Source: Sulfurimonas autotrophica
GTDB taxonomy: Bacteria; Campylobacterota; Campylobacteria; Campylobacterales; Sulfurimonadaceae
Assembly: GCA_015662405.1 (NCBI GenBank)
Contig: DQUE01000071.1
Span: 1 to 7,957 of the forward strand
Reading direction: 5' to 3'
Length of the DNA: 7,957 nt
Shown here one piece after another: positions 1 to 7,151 of this stretch. The notes below the pieces were generated by a model. It made no database searches, was not told where the DNA came from, and was given only the letters and a program-made list of their open reading frames with translations. How positions within the stretch are numbered: the first letter of the stretch is position 1; the number at the start of each line of letters is the position of its first letter. The translations under genes were made by a program, and so were the position numbers.

Positions 1-25
1 CTTAAAGTCACTCTTTCATGTAACC

Positions 26-65
26 AAAAAAGTTTGAATGAGTGCTACAATAGCACCCATTCAAA
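26..65 (-). terminator. Rho-independent terminator of htpG
   Basis: Read on the minus strand, an inverted repeat starts a few bases after the htpG stop codon. Its arms are TTTGAATGGGTGCT and AGCACTCATTCAAA (14 pairs including one G-U) around a five-base loop ATTGT, followed by C and six T. A stem plus T-run in this position is a standard intrinsic terminator. In the plus direction the same stem has an A-C mismatch and is followed by A residues rather than T, so it should work for htpG only. Confidence 0.85.
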
Positions 66-70
66 AAAAA

Positions 71-1963
71 TTATAATGCTTTAGCAATAATTCTATTTAG
101 CCTCATCGCAAAGTCTGCTGTATCATCAAGTTCTCTACCATCAAATAATTTTGCTTGATCAAACAAGACATGTGCAGCATCTTCAATAAGATTTTGATCA
201 CTCGTATCTTTTAACTTCTCAATCAATTCATGTTTTGGATTGATTTGTAAAATTGGTGCAGGCTCAGGCACATCACCAGCTTGCCCCATCTGTTTCATCA
301 TTTGTGCCATCATGTATGATGGATCTTCCTTGTCAATTTTCAGAGCAACTGGGGATTCCGTTAATTCTGTTGTCACTTCAACCTCTTTTACAGCTTCACC
401 TAATGTCTCTTTAAACTCTTTTGCAAGTCCTTCAAACTCTTTTTCAAGTTCCTCTTTTACTTTTTTCTCTTCTTCACTCTCTTCAAATTTCGCATCTGTC
501 ACAGAAACAAGTTTATACTCTTTATACTCTGTAACCATTGGAAATATAATCGTATCTACTTCTTCATTGAGTAGCAATACATCTATACCACGTGCTTTAA
601 ACTTCTCTAAGACTGGAGAGTGTTTTAGCATATCTACACTACCTTTACTCGCAAGGTAATATATCTCTTTTTTCTCCTCATCTACATTTTTAACAAACTC
701 TTCAATCGTTGTCATTTCATCAGAATTAAGCGTATGGAATTTTAAAAGTTCTAAAATCTTCTCTCTGTTTGCAAAGTCATTATAGAGTCCCTCTTTGAGT
801 ACATTCCCAAATTCTGTATAAAATGTATTATATTTTTCAGGCTCTTTTTTCATCATTTTTGCAAGTTCTGAAAGCACTTTTTTCACTGATGCACTCTTGA
901 TTTTTGCCATAATCGGATTTGATTGCAGTATTTCACGCGAAACATTCAGCGGCAGATCTTTTGAATCAATCACACCACGCAAGAAACGTAAATATGTAGG
1001 CATTAACTCTTTATCATCATCTGTAATAAATACACGATTAATATAAAGCTTTATTCCAGGTTGATAATCTACTCTGTAGATATCCATAGGCGCTTTGCTT
1101 GGAATATAAAAGAGCGTTGTATATTCTATAGCACCCTCTGCTTTATGATGCATCCATTTAAGCGGTTCTTCATTTGAGTGTGCAATTGTTTCGTAAAATG
1201 CTATATAATCTTCATCTTTTAACTCACTTTTAGCAATTGTCCAAAGAGCACTTGCGCTGTTAATTTGAACATTTTCTATCTCTGTACGTGCTGGTTCTGT
1301 CTCTTTTCCTTCATCATCGCTAACAGCTGGAATATGCTTTTCTTTATCCATAAAAATCGGGAATGGAATATGATTTGAGTATTTTTTAACAATCGCTTCA
1401 ATACGGTACTCCTCTAAAAATTCCTCTTCACCTTCATTTAGATGCAGAATAATCTCTGTTCCATGTCCCTCTTTTGTAGTCTCTTCTATTTCAAATTCAC
1501 CACTACCACTACTTGTCCATTTATACGCCTGATCTTCTCCTGCTTTTTTTGAGATAACCTCAACAGTATCAGCCACCATAAATGCAGCATAAAAACCTAC
1601 ACCAAACTGACCGATTAAGTGAGAATCTACCTTTTGATCACCTGTGAGGTTTTCCAAAAATGCTTTTGTACCTGATTTTGCAATCGTTCCGAGATTATTT
1701 AACAAGTCTACTTCATTCATACCTATTCCGGTATCAGCAATCGTTAAAAGTTTTTTCTCTTTATCTCTTTTTATATCTATTCTTGGATCAAACTTTATAT
1801 CCTTATATGCCTCGTTTGTTAAAACAAGCATATTAAGTTTATCAAGTGCATCTGACGCGTTGGAGATCAGTTCACGAAGAAAGATCTCCTTGTTTGAATA
1901 GAGTGAATGAATCATTAATTGTAAAATTTGATTTGCTTCTGTTTGAAATTGATGTTTAGCCAT
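71..1963 (-). CDS. htpG: Molecular chaperone HtpG (bacterial Hsp90)
   Basis: This is a cytosolic ATP-dependent homodimeric chaperone that remodels client proteins together with the DnaK system. It has 630 residues, close to the E. coli length of about 624. The N-terminal GHKL ATPase domain (about 1-215) shows the ATP-site motifs: ELISNASDAL at 31-40 (catalytic Glu31, Mg-binding Asn35), DTGIGM at 77-82, the lid glycines around 92-99, and GQFGVGFYAAF at 118-128. The middle domain (about 225-490) carries LPLNVSREILQ with Arg343, the position of the Arg that contacts the ATP gamma-phosphate. The rest is the dimerisation domain. It ends in AKAL and has no MEEVD tail, as expected in bacteria. The ATG start is supported by AAGGAT seven bases upstream. 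Transcription probably begins in the gap before it, under a HAIR element, and ends at the hairpin after the stop. The gene appears intact. Confidence 0.98.
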   Translation of the reverse strand: MAKHQFQTEANQILQLMIHSLYSNKEIFLRELISNASDALDKLNMLVLTNEAYKDIKFDPRIDIKRDKEKKLLTIADTGIGMNEVDLLNNLGTIAKSGTKAFLENLTGDQKVDSHLIGQFGVGFYAAFMVADTVEVISKKAGEDQAYKWTSSGSGEFEIEETTKEGHGTEIILHLNEGEEEFLEEYRIEAIVKKYSNHIPFPIFMDKEKHIPAVSDDEGKETEPARTEIENVQINSASALWTIAKSELKDEDYIAFYETIAHSNEEPLKWMHHKAEGAIEYTTLFYIPSKAPMDIYRVDYQPGIKLYINRVFITDDDKELMPTYLRFLRGVIDSKDLPLNVSREILQSNPIMAKIKSASVKKVLSELAKMMKKEPEKYNTFYTEFGNVLKEGLYNDFANREKILELLKFHTLNSDEMTTIEEFVKNVDEEKKEIYYLASKGSVDMLKHSPVLEKFKARGIDVLLLNEEVDTIIFPMVTEYKEYKLVSVTDAKFEESEEEKKVKEELEKEFEGLAKEFKETLGEAVKEVEVTTELTESPVALKIDKEDPSYMMAQMMKQMGQAGDVPEPAPILQINPKHELIEKLKDTSDQNLIEDAAHVLFDQAKLFDGRELDDTADFAMRLNRIIAKAL

Positions 1964-1998
1964 ATTGTAAATCCTTTTTATTTAGTAATTTTGATAGT

Positions 1999-2027
1999 AT
2001 TTTAGCAAAAAAAGTTAACAGTTGCAA
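1999..2027 (-). promoter_or_regulatory. Probable sigma-70 promoter of htpG
   Basis: On the minus strand there is TTGCAA (2027-2022), a 17-base spacer containing a T-run, and TAAAAT (2004-1999). The expected transcript start is near 1992, giving a leader of about 30 bases with a good ribosome site (AAGGAT, 1976-1971). A T-rich stretch just before the -10 is common in Campylobacterota housekeeping promoters. This is a pattern call only. Confidence 0.65.
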
Positions 2028-2041
2028 GTTTTATCAATATT

Positions 2042-2062
2042 CTTTAGTCATATTAACTCAAG
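2042..2062. promoter_or_regulatory. Candidate HspR operator (HAIR element) upstream of htpG
   Basis: The plus strand reads CTTTAGT, seven bases, then ACTCAAG. The published HAIR consensus for the heat-shock repressor HspR is CTTGAGT-N7-ACTCAAG, so this matches 13 of 14 specified bases with exactly the right spacing. It lies 15 bases upstream of the htpG -35 box, at about -50 to -70 from the predicted start, and 3 bases beyond the stop of the upstream gene. HspR is a known heat-shock regulator in Helicobacter and Campylobacter, where it can bind well upstream of promoters. Its control of htpG here is inferred. Confidence 0.6.
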
Positions 2063-2064
2063 TC

Positions 2065-2514
2065 TTATGAAAGCATTGCACGAATCATAATTGCATAATG
2101 TAGAACAAAAAGATTTAAAAAGAATATAAGTAAAGAAGAGCCTCGTGATATAATATTTTGTATTGTTGTTCTCGCTTTCCCATTTGTACGAAGTGCTATA
2201 AAAAAATGAATAATTGTTACAACTACTATAATAGCTACTAAAATCAACTTTGTTTTCAATGTTTGTGCAATAATATTATCATCATTTGTTACTAACATAG
2301 CGTACAAACCATTATCAGTAATCATTATAACTCCTGTTACCAATAACACAACGATAGAAACTAATTCAAAATAACCAAAGATAGGCCCAATATGAGGATA
2401 AACCTGTTTTTGCTTCTCTTTATCTAGCAGTGTAATACCTAAAACAAACATAAATATAGAGCCACCTATCCAAGCAATAGCAGCTATGAGATGAATATGT
2501 ATAAATAAACCCAA
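2065..2514 (-). CDS. Small four-helix membrane protein, CopD-like
   Basis: This is a 149-residue, very hydrophobic protein with four predicted membrane helices at about 5-30, 46-66, 87-108 and 124-146, and no separate signal peptide. The opening HIHLIAAIAWIGGSIF (His6, His8, Trp15) and the LKTKL motif before helix 3, with His103 in helix 3 and His139 in helix 4, resemble the CopD family and related small integral membrane proteins of unknown role. Conserved-looking histidines inside helices could bind haem or metal, but that is inference and no substrate can be named. The start is TTG, preceded at six bases by AAAGGA. The next in-frame Met (22) lies inside helix 1, so TTG is preferred. It lies 99 bases after the chemoreceptor stop and 101 bases before htpG. 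No copper resistance partner (CopC, CopA) is next to it. Confidence 0.8.
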   Translation of the reverse strand: MGLFIHIHLIAAIAWIGGSIFMFVLGITLLDKEKQKQVYPHIGPIFGYFELVSIVVLLVTGVIMITDNGLYAMLVTNDDNIIAQTLKTKLILVAIIVVVTIIHFFIALRTNGKARTTIQNIISRGSSLLIFFLNLFVLHYAIMIRAMLS

Positions 2515-2536
2515 ATAAAATCCTTTCTATGAGTTC

Positions 2537-2550
2537 ATTATAGTATTATA
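2537..2550 (-). promoter_or_regulatory. Possible -10 boxes for the small membrane protein gene
   Basis: On the minus strand there are two consecutive TATAAT hexamers (2550-2545 and 2542-2537), 24 to 40 bases ahead of the TTG start and before the ribosome site AAAGGA (2526-2521). No convincing -35 box lies 16-18 bases upstream, but Campylobacterota promoters often lack one. The region is AT-rich, so chance matches are likely. No terminator hairpin was seen after the chemoreceptor stop, so read-through from the upstream gene is also possible. Confidence 0.4.
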
Positions 2551-2613
2551 ATTTACATAACACTCTCTTGATATATAACAATATTTTCTCAATTATTTTT
2601 TTATGCTACTTTA

Positions 2614-4671
2614 CTAAAATTTATTTTTCTTCAACTCATCAAGTGCTTTTTGTGCCATTTCTGTGACTTGATCTGCTATCTCCTTTACACTTGTAGCAGT
2701 TTTGGCATTTACTTGTGTAGTTTGTTCAACTCCATATACTGCACTATTAATTTTATTTGCACTACTACTTTGCTCACTAATACTTGTTCCTATCTCCATA
2801 ATTGATTGCGAAAGAATATTAATATTTACATTAATCTCTCCAAGAGACTTTTGCGTGCTCTCTGCTAGTTTTCTCACCTCATCTGCAACAACAGCAAACC
2901 CTCTACCATGCTCGCCAGCTCGCGCTGCTTCAATTGCAGCATTGAGTGCGAGTAGGTTTGTCTGCTCTGCAATATCTGCAATGATGCTGACAACATTTTT
3001 AATATCATTGGATTGTGCAACAACCTCTTGTGCCTTAAGTGATGTCTCATCAATTGATTCAGTAATTTGCATCACTGATTTACTTGTTGTTTCAAGTTGT
3101 AATGCCTGATCATTTGCAGATTTTTGCAGTGAATCCATCTTCTCTTCCAGCACATCTGCTTGTTCTAAAAGTGCTGTAGAACTTTGGTAAGTATTTTGTA
3201 ACATAACAACAATCGCACGACCTAAAGCATTAATGCCATCAACAAGTGCTTTTGTTTCTCCTGAAATTTTTTCATCAAGTGCAATTGTATCAAGATAGTT
3301 GTAGTTGGCATATTTCTCTAGTCCTGCTAAAATATCTTGCATCACTTTTGATTGCACATCAAGCATTTTATTGATAGTATTTGCAAGTGTTTGAATCTGT
3401 GAGTTCGATGCTTTCGTCTGTACTCTACATTTATAGTGTCCTTGTTGCATCTTATTAAGCACCAAAATTGCCTCACCTACACAGAGCATATCATTTTCTA
3501 TCCCCTCATTTATCTCATCTGTTTGCTCATTCACCATCTTCGCAACAACAGCAAGTTCATCTTTTCCATCAAGATCGATCTTCTCTATAACATTATGATG
3601 TCTATTTAAAAACTCTAAAAATTGTCGTACGCCATAACTAATTTTATCAATCGATTCCGTAATATTTTTACTAATAACATAAGAGAACAACACTGTCAAG
3701 AAAATAACTAAAAACATTGCTAATGAGTAGAGTATCAAACTTGATCGTTCAGTACTATATTTATCTCTTGCAATCTCTATCAATCTATCACTGAGATAAT
3801 CTTCTACCTTTTTTAAGAGATCTATCTTCTTTGTCATCATCGCAAACCAATAAGAGGCATCCACACCAAAGTCTCCAATCGTTGTTGCATTAAGTGCTAT
3901 TTTACGCATACGATCAACCTCTTTTACAGCCTCACCTTGCAGCGTGTTATGCAGATATGCTACATCCTCCCTATCTGCAAGTATCTCAAAACCATCCATG
4001 TAAGAGTTTTGCTCTGAAATAAGTGATTCTAGTTTTGCTTTTGCATTCCCAAGAAATTTATCCTGCGAAAATGTAACACTCCCTATGGCTCTCTCTATCC
4101 CCGCTCGCTCCTTTGCCTGTAAGAAATTGTAATAGGCAAGTGTCTGATTTGCAAGCTTTGCATCTGCTGCTTGTGTAGAAGCTTTGGCTATAAAATTTAA
4201 AAACTTTCTATTCATATTAGTATAATAAGCAATCGCCTCTTTTGATGCTATCTTTTGTGCTACTACCCTCTTACGCACTTTTGCTATCTCTTGTAACTCT
4301 TGGAGTGCTTTTTGCAAATACATGTAAGTATCGTTTGTAAGAATCTTTTTCATTTTATTATTTGCCAAGAATTGATGCAATGCTTCTATCTTTTCATCTG
4401 TCAATTTCTGCTGCTTTGGCAGTTGTTGTGCAAATTTTTTAGCTTTTGATCCAAAATAACCAGCAGTATATCCCCGCTCTTTTTGTGTTTCATGCACCAA
4501 AGAGGATATAGCAGCATCAAGTCTAACAATTGTATCGTACTCTGCATACCTCTTTTTTTGTTCAAAACTTGTGCTAATAGCAAAAAGAGCCATGACAACC
4601 ATTGTAATAGTTGGGAGAACAACATTAAAGAGTAATTTATTTTTTATACTAATGTTTTTTAAAAAATCCAC
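2614..4671 (-). CDS. Methyl-accepting chemotaxis protein with NIT-type sensor domain
   Basis: This is a 685-residue inner-membrane chemoreceptor that should control CheA through CheW. Membrane helix 1 is at about 13-34. A helical periplasmic region follows (about 40-305) with ETQKERGYTAGYFGS (61-75) and AKERAGIERAIGS (186-198), hallmarks of nitrate/nitrite-sensing NIT domains. Helix 2 is at about 309-333. Then come a divergent HAMP (about 334-385, with DELAVVAKMVNE) and two further HAMP-like blocks (about 391-440 and 443-490, each ending in an IN-type helix). The signalling hairpin tip is canonical: EQTNLLALNAAIEAARAGEH (569-588) and GRGFAVVADEVRKLAES (589-605). The C-terminus, KKNKF, lacks a CheR/CheB docking pentapeptide. 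The start is GTG with AAGGAG five bases before it. It shares one base with the stop of the upstream PAS gene (TAGTG), so the two are co-transcribed and probably translationally coupled. The ligand is not proven: NIT implies nitrate or nitrite, while the partner implies redox sensing. Confidence 0.93.
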   Translation of the reverse strand: MDFLKNISIKNKLLFNVVLPTITMVVMALFAISTSFEQKKRYAEYDTIVRLDAAISSLVHETQKERGYTAGYFGSKAKKFAQQLPKQQKLTDEKIEALHQFLANNKMKKILTNDTYMYLQKALQELQEIAKVRKRVVAQKIASKEAIAYYTNMNRKFLNFIAKASTQAADAKLANQTLAYYNFLQAKERAGIERAIGSVTFSQDKFLGNAKAKLESLISEQNSYMDGFEILADREDVAYLHNTLQGEAVKEVDRMRKIALNATTIGDFGVDASYWFAMMTKKIDLLKKVEDYLSDRLIEIARDKYSTERSSLILYSLAMFLVIFLTVLFSYVISKNITESIDKISYGVRQFLEFLNRHHNVIEKIDLDGKDELAVVAKMVNEQTDEINEGIENDMLCVGEAILVLNKMQQGHYKCRVQTKASNSQIQTLANTINKMLDVQSKVMQDILAGLEKYANYNYLDTIALDEKISGETKALVDGINALGRAIVVMLQNTYQSSTALLEQADVLEEKMDSLQKSANDQALQLETTSKSVMQITESIDETSLKAQEVVAQSNDIKNVVSIIADIAEQTNLLALNAAIEAARAGEHGRGFAVVADEVRKLAESTQKSLGEINVNINILSQSIMEIGTSISEQSSSANKINSAVYGVEQTTQVNAKTATSVKEIADQVTEMAQKALDELKKNKF

Positions 4672-5078
4672 TATTGCTCCTTTGCTTTCATCTCTTTGTA
4701 GAGTTTTTCATACTTCTCTTTTTCTATTGTAGATATTGTTCTTCTACAAGATATATAGCCATGCTTTCCATCACAATTTACAAAAGGATAAACAGTCGCA
4801 AAGACCCAATAGTATCGCCCATCTTTTGCTCTATTTTTCACAAATCCTCTCCACCTCTCTCCACGCTTTATAGTCTCCCATAAATCTTTAAAAGCAGCTT
4901 TTGGCATATCAGGATGGCGTACAATATTGTGTGGCTTTCCTACAAGCTCTTCCACCGTATAACCCGCATAATGGCAAAACTCATCATTTGCAAAATTAAT
5001 AACACCTCTCTCATCCGTTTCTGAAACAAGAAAAGCTTTCGTATCTAACTCTATCTCATTTGGATCATGGTTTGCCAT
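4671..5078 (-). CDS. Aer/CetB-like PAS-domain redox sensor protein
   Basis: This is a 135-residue cytoplasmic protein made of a single PAS domain (about 12-118) and a short charged helix (118-135, EKEKYEKLYKEMKAKEQ). It has no membrane helix and no signalling domain. The segment GKPHNIVRHPDMPKAAFKDL (47-66), followed by ERWRGFVKNRAKDG and YYWVFATVYP, closely matches the FAD-binding PAS domain of the aerotaxis receptor Aer, including the Arg-His-Pro-Asp stretch at 54-57. In Campylobacter jejuni a free PAS protein of this kind (CetB) pairs with a receptor lacking PAS (CetA) for energy taxis. The one-base overlap with the receptor gene here suggests the same arrangement. The ATG start has GGAG seven bases upstream. 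FAD binding is inferred from similarity; some stand-alone PAS proteins of this type bind haem instead. The name cetB is not assigned because its receptor differs from CetA. Confidence 0.9.
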   Translation of the reverse strand: MANHDPNEIELDTKAFLVSETDERGVINFANDEFCHYAGYTVEELVGKPHNIVRHPDMPKAAFKDLWETIKRGERWRGFVKNRAKDGRYYWVFATVYPFVNCDGKHGYISCRRTISTIEKEKYEKLYKEMKAKEQ

Positions 5079-5204
5079 TGGATCACTCCATATATTTTAA
5101 TTTACTTTAGATATATTATTTCATATTAAATATTAAGATCTACTAAAGCCTTCATTAATCACTGCAATGCTATGATTACAAAAACAAAAAGAAGTAACCT
5201 ATTT
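5079..5204. other. Divergent AT-rich intergenic region, presumed two promoters
   Basis: This gap lies between the PAS gene (minus) and the ABC-F gene (plus), so it should contain the promoters of both operons. On the plus strand TTTACT (5101-5106), 17 bases, TATTAA (5124-5129) is a weak candidate for the rightward operon. No convincing box could be fixed for the leftward operon, nor a sigma-28 or sigma-54 site. The sequence is too AT-rich to be sure. No repeat, hairpin with a T-run or small ORF stood out. Confidence 0.35.
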
Positions 5205-7151
5205 ATGGCATTAATTGACCTACAAAAAATTAGTAAACACTACTCGGCACAAAAAATTCTCACCGAAATTGACTTTCATATTGATGAGGGTGAGCGTATC
5301 GTTATCATCGGGAAAAATGGCAGTGGAAAATCTACTCTGCTCAAAATTATCAATGGTACGCTCGACCCTGATAGCGGACGACGTATCATCAAAAATGATT
5401 TAGAAGTCAAAATGCTTGACCAGCGTCCCCAATTTGAAGAGGGGCATAGTGTTCGCCAAGCTGTAGAGGCAGGACTAAAAGAGCTTCATCTTGCAAAAGA
5501 GCGTTATAATGAACTTTCACAACTTTTAAGTAAGGATTTTGAAAATAAAACACTGCTCCAAGAGCATGAAAAGCTCTCACGCTACATTGATCACCATAAT
5601 GCTTGGAATTTGGATGATAAGATAGAGAGAATCTTGCAACATTTTCAACTCAAAGAGTATGAAAACAAACCTGTAGCGCTCTTAAGTGGAGGAGAACAAA
5701 GGCGTGTAGCACTTGCTTCACTGCTCCTGCAAAAACCTGATGTACTTCTTCTTGATGAGCCTACCAATCATCTTGATGTCTATATGGTTGCATTTTTAGA
5801 AGAGCTCATCTTAAAAGAGAAATTCACCCTTGTATTTATCTCGCATGACCGCTACTTTATCGATAGAGTTGCCACAAAATCTGTAGAGGTCGAAGATTGC
5901 ACTCTACGCGAGTACAGAGGTGGTTATAGTGACTATCTCACACAAAAAGAGGAGTATTTACGAACTCTCCAAAAACAGCATGATAATCTGCTCGCTCTTT
6001 TAAAGAGAGAAAATGAGTGGTTTGCCCGTGGCGTGCGTGCAAGACTTAAAAGAAATGAAGGACGAAAAGAGCGTCTCATGCAACTTCGCAAAGAGGCAAA
6101 AACAAACCCTGCAAAAATTCGCAAAATGTCTGTAGAGTTGCAAAGAGAAGCAAAACATTTTAATCGTGACAAAAGTATCAATAAACAAAAAATGCTTTTT
6201 GAGATAGAAAACTTGGGTCTCAAACTTGGCGACAAAGAGCTATTACGTGACTTTACAACCCGAATTCTTCAAAAAGATGTCATTGCCATCGTCGGACCTA
6301 ACGGCAGTGGTAAATCAACCCTTCTAAAAGCACTCCTTGGACGCATTGAGCCAACAAGCGGAAAAATTAAACGCGGAGAATTTAAAGTAGGCTACTTTGA
6401 CCAACACCGAGAGATGCTTGATGATGATAAAAATCTTATAGAGACTTTTTGCCCTAATGGAGGAGATAGAGTCAATGTCCGTGGTAGTGACTTACATGTA
6501 TATGGATACCTCAAAAATTTTCTCTTTCCGCGTGAGTTTTTAGACAAAAAGATAGGGGTACTCAGTGGTGGTGAAAAAAACCGTGTTGCCCTTGCGCTAC
6601 TTTTTACAAAAAATGTTGATATACTCATTTTAGATGAACCAACAAATGACTTGGATATTCCAACGATAAATATTTTAGAAGAGCAATTGACAAACTTTGC
6701 TGGTGCGGTCATAATTGTCTCCCATGACAGATATTTTGTAGACAAAATTGCAAAAAAACTTTTTATATTTAAGCCAGATAAAACCATTGAAGAGTCTTAC
6801 CAACACTATAGTGAGTATTTGGAACTCGAAAAAGAGCTACAAGAGTTGCAAACAATGGAAAAAGAGGCTACAAAAGAGAAAAAGCCACCGTTACATAAAA
6901 AAGAGAAGCAAAAAGCTTTCAAACTCACTTTTAAAGAAAAAATTGCCTTAGAAAAACTACCGCATGAGATAGAAGAGCTTGAACAAAAAATAGATGAAAA
7001 AAAGAGTTGTCTCTCAGACCCGAAGTGTTATGAAGAGATAGGACTTGCAAAACTTGCCAAAGAGCTTGCAGACTTGGAAGCCCTCTATGAAGAAAAAGTT
7101 GAAGAGCTTTTAACAATTCAAGAAAAAGAAGAAGAGATTGCTAATGGATGA
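5205..7151 (+). CDS. uup: ABC-F family ATPase, Uup type
   Basis: This is a 648-residue soluble protein with two ATP-binding cassettes and no membrane segment, as in translation-associated ABC-F proteins. Cassette 1 has Walker A GKNGSGKST (36-44), signature LSGGEQ (160-165), Walker B VLLLDEPTNHLD (180-191) and H-loop SHD (213-215). Cassette 2 has GPNGSGKST (364-372), LSGGEK (453-458), ILILDEPTNDLD (473-484) and SHD (506-508), so both sites look active. The linker contains NEWFARGVRARLKRNEGRK (270-288), typical of Uup. The C-terminal coiled coil (about 544-645, with KLTFKEKIALEKLPHEIEEL) is the Uup DNA/ribosome-binding type. E. coli Uup is 635 residues and is implicated in ribosome function and in limiting transposon excision. 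Start choice: an in-frame ATG at 5172 adds 11 residues but has no ribosome site. MALIDLQKIS from 5205 matches where family members begin, though its own ribosome site is weak. It is first of a three-gene operon and overlaps queF by 8 bases. Confidence 0.92.
   Translation: MALIDLQKISKHYSAQKILTEIDFHIDEGERIVIIGKNGSGKSTLLKIINGTLDPDSGRRIIKNDLEVKMLDQRPQFEEGHSVRQAVEAGLKELHLAKERYNELSQLLSKDFENKTLLQEHEKLSRYIDHHNAWNLDDKIERILQHFQLKEYENKPVALLSGGEQRRVALASLLLQKPDVLLLDEPTNHLDVYMVAFLEELILKEKFTLVFISHDRYFIDRVATKSVEVEDCTLREYRGGYSDYLTQKEEYLRTLQKQHDNLLALLKRENEWFARGVRARLKRNEGRKERLMQLRKEAKTNPAKIRKMSVELQREAKHFNRDKSINKQKMLFEIENLGLKLGDKELLRDFTTRILQKDVIAIVGPNGSGKSTLLKALLGRIEPTSGKIKRGEFKVGYFDQHREMLDDDKNLIETFCPNGGDRVNVRGSDLHVYGYLKNFLFPREFLDKKIGVLSGGEKNRVALALLFTKNVDILILDEPTNDLDIPTINILEEQLTNFAGAVIIVSHDRYFVDKIAKKLFIFKPDKTIEESYQHYSEYLELEKELQELQTMEKEATKEKKPPLHKKEKQKAFKLTFKEKIALEKLPHEIEELEQKIDEKKSCLSDPKCYEEIGLAKLAKELADLEALYEEKVEELLTIQEKEEEIANG

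Noticed and set aside
33..65. Bidirectional terminator serving a plus-strand gene arriving from the left
   Set aside because: In the plus direction the stem is followed by A residues, not T, and has an internal mismatch; no plus-strand gene end is visible in bases 1-32.
240..659. Plus-strand open frame of 139 codons inside htpG
   Set aside because: It is antisense to an unmistakable HtpG coding sequence, is rich in Ser/Phe as expected from the complement of Glu/Lys codons, and has no recognisable motif.
1964..2041. CIRCE element (HrcA operator) at htpG
   Set aside because: No TTAGCACTC-N9-GAGTGCTAA or near match could be found; the GTTAAC and TTGCAA palindromes there are short and probably incidental.
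4401..4625. Minus-strand 74-codon frame inside the chemoreceptor gene
   Set aside because: It is an alternative frame of the receptor N-terminus, overlapping conserved membrane and NIT coding sequence.
5172..5204. Upstream ATG as the start of the ABC-F gene
   Set aside because: It has no ribosome site in front, and the added residues MITKTKRSNLF are unlike the family, which begins at MALIDLQ.
5079..5204. Riboswitch or small RNA in the divergent gap
   Set aside because: It is only AT-rich sequence with no stable GC-bearing stem, and queF, the gene that might use a preQ1 switch, starts almost 2 kb further on inside another gene.
6392..6787. Minus-strand 131-codon frame, and similar ones at 5933-6235 and 6931-7116
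   Set aside because: They are antisense to the conserved second ATPase cassette and coiled-coil region of the Uup-type gene, with compositions typical of shadow frames.
7138..7143. TTG as the queF start
   Set aside because: ATG two codons later has better spacing from the purine-rich ribosome site and gives the usual 165-residue enzyme.
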